Below are positions 42,230-51,771 of a stretch of 64,000 nt of DNA, piece after piece. The stretch covers positions 186,001 to 250,000 of the forward strand of contig CAZDWC010000005.1 in the NCBI GenBank assembly GCA_964509075.1, in the 5' to 3' direction. The position numbers and the translations under genes are program-made. This stretch comes from UBA7239 sp964509075 (lineage in GTDB: Bacteria; Pseudomonadota; Gammaproteobacteria; Pseudomonadales; UBA7239). Under the pieces are notes generated by a model that did not search any database, was not told where the DNA came from, and saw nothing but the letters and a program-made list of their open reading frames with translations. The first letter of the stretch is position 1; each line of letters starts with the position of its first letter.

Positions 42230-45200
42230 ATGCGTATGAGTTTCACAGGACGAGCGATCAAAGCACTTCTAGCCAGTGGATTGCTTGCTCTGGCGATTCC
42301 GGTTTTTGCCACTGCGGAGCCTGCCGTTGAACCCACTGCAGCGCCCAGCGGTGTGACGATGGGTTCCAGTGGTTTTAATGACATGCTGGGCAAGCAGATT
42401 CAGCCGGGCACCTTTGCTATCGAGTCACTGGACGACGGCACGTTTCGCCTCAACAACCAACTGCAAACGGTCTCGGCACATGTCACAACCGCGGGCGTGA
42501 AATTCGATTCCATCGGCAACAGTGCCGGCAAAGGTGGTTTTGGCCTGTCGTTGGCGCAGTGGGGCCGTGCGGGTGCGTTGCAGCAGGCGGCGTCTTCAAA
42601 AATCTATCGCGATGGCGATGCAGTGTTTCACACGCATGCCGGCGGCATTGCGGAAAAATTCAGTAATACCAGTGGTGGTATCCGGCAGGATTTTATTGTG
42701 CCGGTGAAGCCGCAAGGGGACGGCGAGCTGCATGTGCAACTGCAAATTTCAGGTGCAACGGTTGCAGAAAAAAATAATGGCGCGCTGATTCAGTTGGCCA
42801 GTGGTCGCCAGTTGACGTATGACCGTTTGAATGTGACCGACAGCAATGGCAAAACGATTGCGGCACAGATTCGTGTTGCAGCGAATAATGCGATTGATGT
42901 GAGTGTGGATGACAGTTCTGCGCAATATCCTTTGACGATTGATCCGACGGTGGGAGATGAGAATTGGGTGAGTATGGGAGGAGTTAGCGGTACAGACGGC
43001 ATAGTGAGAGCTATCGCTACTAACGGCAGCGATGTGTATGTGGCGGGCTCATTTAGGGTTATTGGTCATGTGAAAGCTAATGGTATTGCTCGGTGGAATG
43101 GTTCTGGGTGGGAAGCCTTAGGAAGTGGGGTCGACTGCCAGCTAGCAGGTTGTAATTCTACAGTTGGCTTAATTGCGGCGTTGAGTATCGATGATGCAGG
43201 CATTGTGTATGCTGGAGGGGATTTTTCTCGCGCCGGTGGATCGCCTGCAAAGAATATTGCCAAGTGGAATGGGGTATCTTGGGCGCCTTTAAGTGAAGGA
43301 GTGTCTGGATGTGCGCGCAATTGCATTACGGCTATGCAGTTTGATCGCCATGGAGATTTATTTGTTGGTGGTGCTTTTTCAGGCTATTTAGCCAAATGGA
43401 ATGGTGTCATGTGGTCTAGTATCATATCTGGTGGTTCTTGGAATGGTTGTGATTGGAATTACTGTGTATCCTCATTGGTTTTTGATGATGCTAATGCACT
43501 GTTTGTCGGCGGTATATTTACAACCATTTCAGGTGTTTCAGCAAATCGAGTTGCAAAATGGGATGGCGAAACTTGGCAATCAGTTGGCGCAGGGGTTTCC
43601 GGTAATGTTTATGCTTTGTCATATAGAGATGGCTTTTTGTATGCTGGTGGTACTTTTGCGTTGTCAGGTGGGTTAACTGTAAACAATGTTGCTGTTTACG
43701 ATGGTTCGTCATGGAGTGGTTTGGGTTCGGGAGTCAATGGCTCTGTTCAATGTATCGCATTCGATAAAAATGGTGTGCTGCATGTCGGCGGAAATTTTTC
43801 GAATGCATCGGTTCTCTATAAATGGAGTGGCGTTTCATGGTTAAGTATTGCTACGCCCCCGTCTGGAGGTGGAGTCATATATACAGTTGCTTTTGATTAC
43901 TCGGGCAGTATTTATGTTGGAGGCGGATTTGTTGGTATTGCCTCTCTGTCAACGAATAATTTGGCTAAGTTTGATGGCGCAATCTGGCGCGATGTAACAG
44001 GTTACACGGCTCCCAATACTAGGCTTCCTGATCCCAATTACAATGGTTTTCTCACGTATGCTAATAATGGTGGCGTGATCTATTCGGTGGGCTCAGATGC
44101 TTTTGTGACTAACAGAATTGTAAAGTGGGATGGCGTGTCTTGGAGTGTTTTGAGCGGCCATGTGTCTTATATCAATGTGATGGCTGTGGATAATGCCGGT
44201 GTTCTTTATGTTGGTGGCGGATTTACAGATATTGATGGTGTGACAGTAAATCGTATTGCCAAGTGGACTGGAGTCGAATGGCAGGCCTTGGGAGCAGGTC
44301 TTGATGGGGCCGTAAGAGCAATAGCATTTGATAGTTCGAATAATGTCTTTGTCGGCGGTGATTTTATTAAGGCGGGGGGAATAACTGTTAATCGGCTTGC
44401 AAAGTGGAATGGCGTTGCTTGGAGCGCCCTGGGAAGTGGGGCGAATGGCTCTGTTAATGCGTTGAGGTTTGACAGCAACCAGAATTTATATGCAGGTGGA
44501 ACATTTTCTGCTATTGGTGGCATTGCTGCCCAAAATGTTGCTAGGTGGGATGGTGTTTCTTGGTTTTCCGTTGCTCACGGGATTAGTGGTGCTTCACAGA
44601 TACAGTTGCTTGGAGTATCCAATAGTCAAAAAATTTACGTTGCTGTCAGCTATCCATCTATCGGCAGAAGAGAAATAAAATTTTACGAAAATGCTCAGTG
44701 GTTATCGATTGGATATTTAAATTTTGCACTCGCCAGTGTAACTATATCCTCATCGGTTTTTGATCACGAAGACTCTCTCTATATTGGAGGGGAATTTGAT
44801 TCCGCTGGCGGAATTTCTACAAGAGGCCTTGCGAAATGGAATGGTGTTTCTTGGTCTGCTTTAGGAGGTTCGGTTTCTTTGGATTACGATTATCCAAAGG
44901 TAAGAGGTTTGGCTGTGGATGAGCATGGAGATGTGCTTGTCGCTGGCTATTTTATGTATGCAGGCGTTACGGTTTCGCCTGCGCTTGCAAAGTGGAGTGT
45001 CGTGGATTCAGACGGCGATCACTGGCAAGATTACGAAGATGCTTTTCCTCTTGATCCGACAGAATGGAAGGAATCTGATAGCGATAAAGTGCCAGATCGT
45101 TTAGATAATTGCCCAAATATCACTAATCCAGATCAAGCCGATATGGATCACGATGGGATCGGCGATGTTTGTGACTCAGACATAGACGGTGATGGTGTTG

Positions 45201-46189
45201 CCAATGCACAAGATGCCTTTCCGAGTGATGCGGCAGAATGGGCGGACACTGACCATGACGGTATAGGCGACAACACTGATCCCGATATTGATGGTGATGG
45301 CATTGCTAACGCGCAGGATGCTTTCCCTCTCAATGCCAATGAATGGTTAGATGGTGATGGTGATGGCTCAGGTAATAATGGTGACAATTGTCCTGAGTTG
45401 GCTAATCCGACTCAGTCTGATGTTGATCACGATGGTTTGGGCGATGCCTGTGATCCTGATGCAGATAATGACGGTATCGTCAATGCACAAGATGCATTTC
45501 CATTAGACGCAGCTGCATGGCTGGATACCGATGGCGATGGCTTCCCGGATCAGGTTTTTTCGCTTAGCGACAACTTTGAAACCGGTAATTTAACCAAGCT
45601 GCCGTGGAGTTCATTTGGCGATAGCATGTGGTCTGTATCTTCAACCAACAAACAAGCTGGCAACTTCGCCGCTCGCTCGGGTGATGTTGAATACGGCCAG
45701 TATTCCGGTTTGAGGCTGACCATCGACACAGGTGAGCAAGTGTCTTTCTATCTTGCAATCACGGAGCAGAATTGTGGCAATTCGTGGCTGGATTTTTATG
45801 TTGACGGAATGTTTATGAATGAGTGGTATGACTGGTCTTGTTCAGGTATTCCCTGGCAGCAATACACCACCGCATTGACGCCGGGCACACATACCTTTGA
45901 GTGGTATTACACCTCATACGACCCTGTTGGCAGCGTGGCATGGTTGGACGATTTCAATCTAGGTTCATCGCTAGTCGCGGACAATTGCCCGCTGTTAGCC
46001 AATGCCGATCAAGCCGACATGGATTTCGATGGCATGGGTGATGTCTGTGATGTGGATGCCGACGGCGATGGCATTGCCAATTACATCGACGCTGATTCGC
46101 TGAATGCAGCCATCAATACTGAAGTAAGTTTGCCCGTGAATAGTGGCTATAAGGGGTCATCGGTTCGCGAGAATACTCATCGGCCTTAG
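42230..46189 (+). CDS. Giant secreted protein: LTIDP domain, ~14 propeller-type repeats, calcium-binding repeats, jelly-roll domain
   Basis: 1,319 residues from ATG 42230 (AGGAGA upstream); the frame is open 136 codons further upstream, but the signal peptide begins here (FTGRAIKALLASGLLALAIPVFA). Residues about 45-240 form an N-terminal domain ending AQYPLTIDPTV. Residues about 245-925 hold about 14 units of 40-50 residues of the form AxDxxGxLYVGGxFxxxGGxxxNxxAKWxGxxWxxLG, probably two seven-bladed propellers. Residues about 930-1105 are Asp-rich type-3-like repeats, about 1108-1248 a jelly-roll-like domain (DNFETGNLTKLPW ... WLDDFNLGS), then more Asp repeats and a tail (LNAA...GYKGSSVREN). 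The repeat region is visibly more AT-rich than the gene's ends. Likely a cell-surface or extracellular binding protein. Confidence 0.85.
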   Translation: MRMSFTGRAIKALLASGLLALAIPVFATAEPAVEPTAAPSGVTMGSSGFNDMLGKQIQPGTFAIESLDDGTFRLNNQLQTVSAHVTTAGVKFDSIGNSAGKGGFGLSLAQWGRAGALQQAASSKIYRDGDAVFHTHAGGIAEKFSNTSGGIRQDFIVPVKPQGDGELHVQLQISGATVAEKNNGALIQLASGRQLTYDRLNVTDSNGKTIAAQIRVAANNAIDVSVDDSSAQYPLTIDPTVGDENWVSMGGVSGTDGIVRAIATNGSDVYVAGSFRVIGHVKANGIARWNGSGWEALGSGVDCQLAGCNSTVGLIAALSIDDAGIVYAGGDFSRAGGSPAKNIAKWNGVSWAPLSEGVSGCARNCITAMQFDRHGDLFVGGAFSGYLAKWNGVMWSSIISGGSWNGCDWNYCVSSLVFDDANALFVGGIFTTISGVSANRVAKWDGETWQSVGAGVSGNVYALSYRDGFLYAGGTFALSGGLTVNNVAVYDGSSWSGLGSGVNGSVQCIAFDKNGVLHVGGNFSNASVLYKWSGVSWLSIATPPSGGGVIYTVAFDYSGSIYVGGGFVGIASLSTNNLAKFDGAIWRDVTGYTAPNTRLPDPNYNGFLTYANNGGVIYSVGSDAFVTNRIVKWDGVSWSVLSGHVSYINVMAVDNAGVLYVGGGFTDIDGVTVNRIAKWTGVEWQALGAGLDGAVRAIAFDSSNNVFVGGDFIKAGGITVNRLAKWNGVAWSALGSGANGSVNALRFDSNQNLYAGGTFSAIGGIAAQNVARWDGVSWFSVAHGISGASQIQLLGVSNSQKIYVAVSYPSIGRREIKFYENAQWLSIGYLNFALASVTISSSVFDHEDSLYIGGEFDSAGGISTRGLAKWNGVSWSALGGSVSLDYDYPKVRGLAVDEHGDVLVAGYFMYAGVTVSPALAKWSVVDSDGDHWQDYEDAFPLDPTEWKESDSDKVPDRLDNCPNITNPDQADMDHDGIGDVCDSDIDGDGVANAQDAFPSDAAEWADTDHDGIGDNTDPDIDGDGIANAQDAFPLNANEWLDGDGDGSGNNGDNCPELANPTQSDVDHDGLGDACDPDADNDGIVNAQDAFPLDAAAWLDTDGDGFPDQVFSLSDNFETGNLTKLPWSSFGDSMWSVSSTNKQAGNFAARSGDVEYGQYSGLRLTIDTGEQVSFYLAITEQNCGNSWLDFYVDGMFMNEWYDWSCSGIPWQQYTTALTPGTHTFEWYYTSYDPVGSVAWLDDFNLGSSLVADNCPLLANADQADMDFDGMGDVCDVDADGDGIANYIDADSLNAAINTEVSLPVNSGYKGSSVRENTHRP

Positions 46190-46207
46190 TTTCGGAGATA
46201 GTGATCA

Positions 46208-46233
46208 GGGGCGGCCCATTGTGGGGCCGCCCC
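46208..46233 (+). terminator. GC-rich hairpin after the giant secreted-protein gene
   Basis: A perfect 10-base stem (GGGGCGGCCC / GGGCCGCCCC) with a six-base loop lies 18 bases after the stop at 46189. There is no real T-tract after it, so it may act as a terminator or an mRNA 3' stabiliser. The rest of the 239-base gap to pyk shows no gene. Confidence 0.6.
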
Positions 46234-46428
46234 CAGCGTTATAGCTCTCTAATCTCAAGTGCCCAGTCAATGTAATTGCGTACTATGAAGTACCTGCTTT
46301 CTGAGGCCGAAGCAGCCGATCTCCTGTAAATTTGCTACAAGCCCGTTGTATTGCATGCCATACTTCAACTTTGCTAGCCAAACGCCTGAAATAGCAGGGC
46401 TGGCGGCCTGAATTGCGAGGGGGGATCC

Positions 46429-47826
46429 ATGAGAAAGACCAAGATTATCTGCACCATCGGCCCGGTGACCGAATCCTACGACATGCTGAAGAAAATGGCC
46501 GAGGCGGGCATGAACGTGGTGCGTCTCAACATGTCGCACGGCGATCATGCCTCGCATGCCAAGGTCATCAAGGCAATCAAGACCCTGAACAAGGAGTTGG
46601 CGCATCCCATCCCGCTGTTGCTGGACACACAAGGTCCGGAGATTCGCACCGGCACCTTGAAGAACGATCTGGAGTTGAAGCAGGGCGACATCATCACCGT
46701 GACCGCGCGCGCGGAAGATGTGGAATCTACCTCCTTGCATATCAACTACAACGATCTGGTCAATGATGTGCAGATCGGTGACAAGATCACCGTCGACAAC
46801 GGCATCATCAATCTCGAAGTGCTGGAAAAAAACAATCGCGTGATGCGCTGCAAAGTGCTTGATGGCGGCCGTCTCAAAAGCAAGCGCCACGTCAACCTGC
46901 CGGGCATTCGCGTGAATTTGCCTGCCATTACGACCAAAGACCGCGACGACATCCTGTTCGGCATGAAACAGGAAGTGGATTTCATCGCGCTGTCATTCGT
47001 GCGCGAAGCCAATGACATCCGCGAATTGCGCAAGTTGCTGGGCAGCAAGGCCGACAAGATCAAGATCATCGCCAAGATCGAAGATCAGGAAGGTGTAAAA
47101 AATCTCGAAGAAATTATTGCCGCTGCTGATGGCGTGATGGTGGCGCGCGGCGATCTCGGTGTGGAAATCAATATCGAAGATCTGCCCAATGTGCAGCGCA
47201 AGATCGTGCGCCTGTGTCATGAAGCGGGCAAGCGCGTGATTGTGGCGACGCACTTGCTGGAATCCATGATCGAGAATCCGATTCCGACGCGTGCAGAAGT
47301 GACGGATGTTGCCAACGCGGTGTATGAAGAAGTGGATGCCATTATGCTTTCAGGCGAAACCACTGTCGGCAAATATCCGATCAAGTGCGTGGAGTATATG
47401 GATCGCATTGCACGCACTACCGAGCGTGTGCCGGGCCTGCGCTACTGTGATTTCCTTCAGCGCGACAACAACAAGCAGCATCTGGCACATTCTGCCGTGC
47501 AACTGGCGGAATCCATGGATGCTGCCGGTATTGTCGTGATCACGCGTCGCGGTGTGATGGCGAATCTGGTCACCAATTGCCGGCCCACCAAAACCACTAT
47601 TTTTGCATTTACCAATGACAGCCGTACTCGCCGGCAGATGAACCTGAATCGCGCGGTGGTCTCGCACCGGCTGGCGTTTTCCAGCGATCCGGAAAAAACG
47701 CTGTTGGCGGCATTTGAAATTCTCAAGCGCGATGATGACATCAAGCCTGGCGACAAAGTGGTGGTGATTTCCGACATCATTTCCGGTCTCGGCGTCGATG
47801 CTATCCAGATTCGCAGTATTCATTAA
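46429..47826 (+). CDS. pyk: Pyruvate kinase
   Basis: Converts phosphoenolpyruvate and ADP to pyruvate and ATP. 465 residues: KIICTIGP at the N terminus, NMSHGDH, the phosphate/metal block IAKIEDQEGVKNLEEI with the catalytic Lys, MVARGDLGVE, and ESMIENPIPTRAEVTDVANAV with LSGETTVGKYP. The C-terminal allosteric domain (ITRRGVMANLVTNCRPTKTTIFAFTND) is present. The short, PykF-like length fits an FBP-type or AMP-type bacterial enzyme. Ribosome site GAGGGGGGA precedes the ATG. Confidence 0.96.
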   Translation: MRKTKIICTIGPVTESYDMLKKMAEAGMNVVRLNMSHGDHASHAKVIKAIKTLNKELAHPIPLLLDTQGPEIRTGTLKNDLELKQGDIITVTARAEDVESTSLHINYNDLVNDVQIGDKITVDNGIINLEVLEKNNRVMRCKVLDGGRLKSKRHVNLPGIRVNLPAITTKDRDDILFGMKQEVDFIALSFVREANDIRELRKLLGSKADKIKIIAKIEDQEGVKNLEEIIAAADGVMVARGDLGVEINIEDLPNVQRKIVRLCHEAGKRVIVATHLLESMIENPIPTRAEVTDVANAVYEEVDAIMLSGETTVGKYPIKCVEYMDRIARTTERVPGLRYCDFLQRDNNKQHLAHSAVQLAESMDAAGIVVITRRGVMANLVTNCRPTKTTIFAFTNDSRTRRQMNLNRAVVSHRLAFSSDPEKTLLAAFEILKRDDDIKPGDKVVVISDIISGLGVDAIQIRSIH

Positions 47827-47854
47827 ACCTTCCCGGCTTCAGCGAGTGTGATGT

Positions 47855-48622
47855 ATGGCGATTGAGAAAGATTTTTCGGAAAACACGGTACAACCGCCCT
47901 TGCTGAAGTGGTCGCTGCTAGAAGCGCCGCGCGCCATGCTGGAACTGTCCAGTATCGGTTTGAAGCACCGCGAGCTGTTGAATGATCTGCCGCGCGGCGA
48001 TGGTCATCCGGTGTTGGTGTTGCCGGGTTATGGCGCCGGCGACAGCATCATGTATGTGATGCGTTATTACCTGAATCGCTGGGGTTATGATGCACGGCCG
48101 TGGAATCTCGGTGTGAATTTCACCAAAACGCGCATCACCGCTATTGATCAGGTCAATGCTTTTCGTGAAGAGATGGAAGCGAAAGTCGCCGAGCGCATTG
48201 AACAGTTGTTTAACGAAACCGGGCAGAATGTCAGCCTGATTGGCTGGAGCCTCGGCGGTATTTATGCCAACAGCATGGCCGACCGCGTGCCGGATTACCT
48301 GAATCATGTCATCACGCTAGGTGCGCCGTATGGTGATCCACGTGGCACGGCGGCGTGGAAAGTGCTCAAGGCATTGAATGCCAGTAACACGCCGGATGAC
48401 GAGCAGGATTTTGGCGGCTGGGCCAAACACGATGCAATTACCGATCGCAAGGTGAAAACCACGGTGATCTACAGCCCGAATGACGGCATTGTGGCCGAAG
48501 GTGCTGCACGTTTGGCAGAACACGAAAAAATTGCGCACGTACCTGTGCAATCCAGTCACATGGGGTTTGCCTTCAATCCCGCCGTATATCGAGTCATTGC
48601 CGAGACACTGGCACAGCAATAG
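47855..48622 (+). CDS. Alpha/beta-hydrolase (lipase-like)
   Basis: 255 residues with the lipase pattern: HPVLVLPGYGAGD forms the oxyanion strand-loop, SLIGWSLGGIYA holds the nucleophile Ser, VIYSPNDGIV the acidic residue and VQSSHMGFAFNP the His. No signal peptide, so it is cytoplasmic. It follows pyk by 28 bases and precedes the ABC-F gene by 6 bases. Substrate unknown. Confidence 0.82.
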   Translation: MAIEKDFSENTVQPPLLKWSLLEAPRAMLELSSIGLKHRELLNDLPRGDGHPVLVLPGYGAGDSIMYVMRYYLNRWGYDARPWNLGVNFTKTRITAIDQVNAFREEMEAKVAERIEQLFNETGQNVSLIGWSLGGIYANSMADRVPDYLNHVITLGAPYGDPRGTAAWKVLKALNASNTPDDEQDFGGWAKHDAITDRKVKTTVIYSPNDGIVAEGAARLAEHEKIAHVPVQSSHMGFAFNPAVYRVIAETLAQQ

Positions 48623-48628
48623 TTTTTC

Positions 48629-50554
48629 ATGATTACACTCAAGAATATTGTGCTGCTGCGCGGTGTGCAGCGGCTGCTGGACAATGCCAGCCTTACCATA
48701 CATCCCGGTCGTCACATTGGCGTTATCGGGCGCAACGGTTGTGGCAAATCCAGTTTGTTCCAGTTGCTGCTCGGGCAGTTGCAACTGGATGCTGGTGATA
48801 TCAATCAACCGGGAAACTGGCGCATTGCGCACATGGCACAGGAAGTGTCATCCAGCGAGCGCACGGCACTGGATTATGTGCTGGATGGCGATAGCGAATT
48901 GCGCGCAGCACAACGTGCGATTAGCGCTGCCGAAGCTGCACATGACAACGACAAGCTGGCGCATGCTTATGCTGGGCTGGAAGCACTGCACGGTTACGAT
49001 GCCGAATATCGCGCCGAACAGTTGTTGCACGGTCTTGGCTTTGTGCAGTCGCAGGTGCGTTTGCCGGTTAACAGTTTTTCCGGCGGCTGGCGCATACGCC
49101 TTAATCTGGCACAGGCCCTGATTGCGCGTTCGGATCTGTTGCTGCTGGATGAACCGACCAACCACCTGGATCTCGACGCGACGCTGTGGCTGGAAGACTG
49201 GCTCAAAGTCTATCCCGGCACCTTGTTGATCATCTCGCACGACCGCGATTTTCTCGACAATGTAGTCGATGAAATCGTGCATATCGACAATGCGCAGCTC
49301 AACAGTTATCGCGGCAATTATTCGGCGTTCGAAAAAATGCGCGCCATGCGTCTGGCGGAACAGCAGGCGGATTACGAGAAGCAGCAGCGCCGTATTGCCG
49401 AAATCGAAAATTTTGTGCGCCGTTTCCGTGCACAGGCTACCAAAGCCAGGCAGGCGCAAAGCCGTTTGAAAGAACTGGAGCGCATGGAAAAGATCAGCGC
49501 CGCACATGTGGATTCCCCGTTTCATTTCAATTTCCGCGACAGCGAAAAAACTTCCTCGCCACTGTTGGTGTTGCGGGAAGCGGCCATCGGCTACGGCGAG
49601 ACAGCGTTGTTACAAAACGTGAATGTCAATCTGCAGCCGGGTTCGCGCATTGGTTTGCTGGGTGTCAACGGTGCAGGCAAATCGACATTGGTTAAAGCCT
49701 TGGTGGGCGACCTGTCTCTGTTGCGTGGTGAGCGTGTGACAGGTGAGCATCTGGCTATCGGTTACTTTGCCCAGCACCAGCTGGAAGCACTCGATATTCA
49801 CGCCAGTGCCTTGTTGCATATCCAGCGCTTGTCGCCGGATGCTACCGAGCAGGTGATTCGCAATTTTCTCGGCGGCTTCGATTTTCACGGTGACAAGGCG
49901 CTCGAACCCATCGAGCCGTTTTCCGGTGGCGAGAAAGCGCGATTGGCGCTGGCGATGGTGGTGTGGCAGCGACCCAACCTGTTGTTGCTCGACGAGCCTA
50001 CCAACCATCTGGACCTGGAGATGCGCGAGGCCCTGACGGAGGCACTGCTGGGCTACAGCGGTGCGCTGGTGGTGATTTCGCATGATCGCCATTTATTGCG
50101 CAACACGGTAGATGAGTTCTGGCGCGTGCACGATGGCAAGGTAGAGGCCTTTGATGGCACGCTGGACGATTACCACCAGTTGATGAAAAGCCAGCCCGTT
50201 GCGGTTGCAAACCACAGTGACAGTACGCAGACTTCTGCGGCATTATCTGCGCCAGCGGTGGACAGGAAAGCCCAACGCCAGCAGGCGGCGCAAATCCGCC
50301 AGCAGTTGGCGCCGTTGAAAAAGCAGGTTGAGCAACTGGAAAAAACCATAGCCGGGCAGCAGGCGCGGCTGGGTGAAATCGAAGCTGGGCTTGCCGATCC
50401 TGCGCTGTACGATGCAAGCCAGAAAACGCAATTGCAACACCTGCTGGGCGAACAGGGCACATTGCGCAAGCAGTTGGATGACAACGAAAACCAGTGGTTT
50501 CTTTTGCAGGAAACCCTCGAACATAAAGAACGCGAACTGACAGGTGACTCATGA
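48629..50554 (+). CDS. ABC-F ATPase of the YheS/Uup type
   Basis: 641 residues with two ABC cassettes. Walker A is GRNGCGKSS near residue 37 and GVNGAGKST near 350, signatures are SFSGGWRIRLNLA and PFSGGEKARLALA, and LLLDEPTNHLDLD appears in both halves. A C-terminal coiled coil (about 545-640) with Gln/Lys/Glu heptads is typical of YheS/Uup rather than EttA. ABC-F proteins act on the ribosome. Overlaps the next gene by ATGA. Confidence 0.92.
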   Translation: MITLKNIVLLRGVQRLLDNASLTIHPGRHIGVIGRNGCGKSSLFQLLLGQLQLDAGDINQPGNWRIAHMAQEVSSSERTALDYVLDGDSELRAAQRAISAAEAAHDNDKLAHAYAGLEALHGYDAEYRAEQLLHGLGFVQSQVRLPVNSFSGGWRIRLNLAQALIARSDLLLLDEPTNHLDLDATLWLEDWLKVYPGTLLIISHDRDFLDNVVDEIVHIDNAQLNSYRGNYSAFEKMRAMRLAEQQADYEKQQRRIAEIENFVRRFRAQATKARQAQSRLKELERMEKISAAHVDSPFHFNFRDSEKTSSPLLVLREAAIGYGETALLQNVNVNLQPGSRIGLLGVNGAGKSTLVKALVGDLSLLRGERVTGEHLAIGYFAQHQLEALDIHASALLHIQRLSPDATEQVIRNFLGGFDFHGDKALEPIEPFSGGEKARLALAMVVWQRPNLLLLDEPTNHLDLEMREALTEALLGYSGALVVISHDRHLLRNTVDEFWRVHDGKVEAFDGTLDDYHQLMKSQPVAVANHSDSTQTSAALSAPAVDRKAQRQQAAQIRQQLAPLKKQVEQLEKTIAGQQARLGEIEAGLADPALYDASQKTQLQHLLGEQGTLRKQLDDNENQWFLLQETLEHKERELTGDS

Positions 50555-51750
50555 CGGACAGTGCAGCAGTGCAGAAATGTTTTTCGGAAGCCAGGCTCAA
50601 CGGTTTGACCTTGCGCAACCGCATCATCAAGGCCGGCACGTTTGAAGGTAAATCCTTGCACGGTTTGCCATCACTGGAACTGGTGGAATTGCATCGCCGT
50701 ATCGGCGAGGGCGGCACCGGGATGACGACCATTGCCTACTGTGCCGCTGAAAACAACGGCCGCCTGCACGCCGACATGATGTACATGCAGGAATATGTGC
50801 GCGAACCGCTGGCGCAGATGATTGCCACTATCAAGACCACCGGCGCAAAAGTGTCTGGTCAGTTGTCACACGCCGGCGCCATGACCAAGAACAGCGAGAT
50901 GGACGGCTGGCTGGCGCAGGGCGCATCTTTCGGCCCGAACATGCTGGGCATGGCCTATGGCAAATTCTTTTGCGTGAGCATGACGCGCCCGCAATTGCGT
51001 GAACGTGTACAAGTGATGGCTCGCGCTGCTGCCTTCATGAAGTCAGTGGGTTTTGATGCGATTGAAGTGCATTTTGGTCACGGTTACGGCCTGAGCCAGT
51101 TCATGTCACCTATCACCAATCGTCGTACCGATGAATACGGCGGCAGTGTAGCTAATCGCATGCGTTTCCCACTCGAAGTGCTCGCGGCCGTGCGCAAGGC
51201 GGTAGGCGATGATTTTCCGTTGCTGGGCAAGATCAGTATGTCAGACGGTGTGCGCGGCGGCACCACTTATGCGCAATCACTGGAAATGGCTGGCATGCTC
51301 GATGATGCAGGCCTCGACTGCATCATCCCGAGTGACGGCACCAGCTCCATGAACCCGATGTTGCTGTTTCACGGTGACAGTATTCAACCGGGGTTGGTCG
51401 AGCATGAAAAAAATCCGCTGATGAAAGTGGGTTTGAAAATGATCGGCCCGAAACTGTTTCGCCATTATCCGTATCGCGAAACCTATCTGATCGAAAATGC
51501 CTTGCGCATTCGCGAGCGTGTCAAAAAGGGCAATGTTTGTTATATCGGTGGTGTCTCCAGCAACGAGAGCATTGCGCGCGTGATGAGCAGCGGTTTTGAT
51601 TTCATCCAGCTCGGGCGTCCGCTGCTTTACGATCCGGATTTCGTGAAGAACGCGCAGGCAAAGGCGGATTACGTCAATGGCTGCACGCATTGCAACCAGT
51701 GCGCCGGTTTGATTGAAGCACCCGGCGGGATTCGCTGTACGATTCGCTGA
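50551..51750 (+). CDS. NADH:flavin oxidoreductase, old yellow enzyme family
   Basis: 399 residues of the FMN-binding TIM-barrel family: LRNRIIKAGTFEG at the N terminus, SGQLSHAGAM, IEVHFGHGYGLSQFMSPITNRRTDEYGG, and VMSSGFDFIQLGRPLLYDPDF near the phosphate site. CTHCNQCAGLIEAPGGIRCTIR at the C terminus is Cys-rich, as in 2,4-dienoyl-CoA-reductase-like members, although no long C-terminal Fe-S/FAD extension follows. It reduces an activated alkene; substrate unknown. Translationally coupled to the ABC-F gene. Confidence 0.9.
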   Translation: MTDSAAVQKCFSEARLNGLTLRNRIIKAGTFEGKSLHGLPSLELVELHRRIGEGGTGMTTIAYCAAENNGRLHADMMYMQEYVREPLAQMIATIKTTGAKVSGQLSHAGAMTKNSEMDGWLAQGASFGPNMLGMAYGKFFCVSMTRPQLRERVQVMARAAAFMKSVGFDAIEVHFGHGYGLSQFMSPITNRRTDEYGGSVANRMRFPLEVLAAVRKAVGDDFPLLGKISMSDGVRGGTTYAQSLEMAGMLDDAGLDCIIPSDGTSSMNPMLLFHGDSIQPGLVEHEKNPLMKVGLKMIGPKLFRHYPYRETYLIENALRIRERVKKGNVCYIGGVSSNESIARVMSSGFDFIQLGRPLLYDPDFVKNAQAKADYVNGCTHCNQCAGLIEAPGGIRCTIR

Positions 51751-51771
51751 TTGATCAGGATAAATTGTGTG

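Noticed and set aside
46267..46428. Possible minus-strand gene running from inside pyk into the upstream gap
   Set aside because: The frame is a shadow of pyk over most of its length and merely runs on into the gap; no ribosome site or motif.
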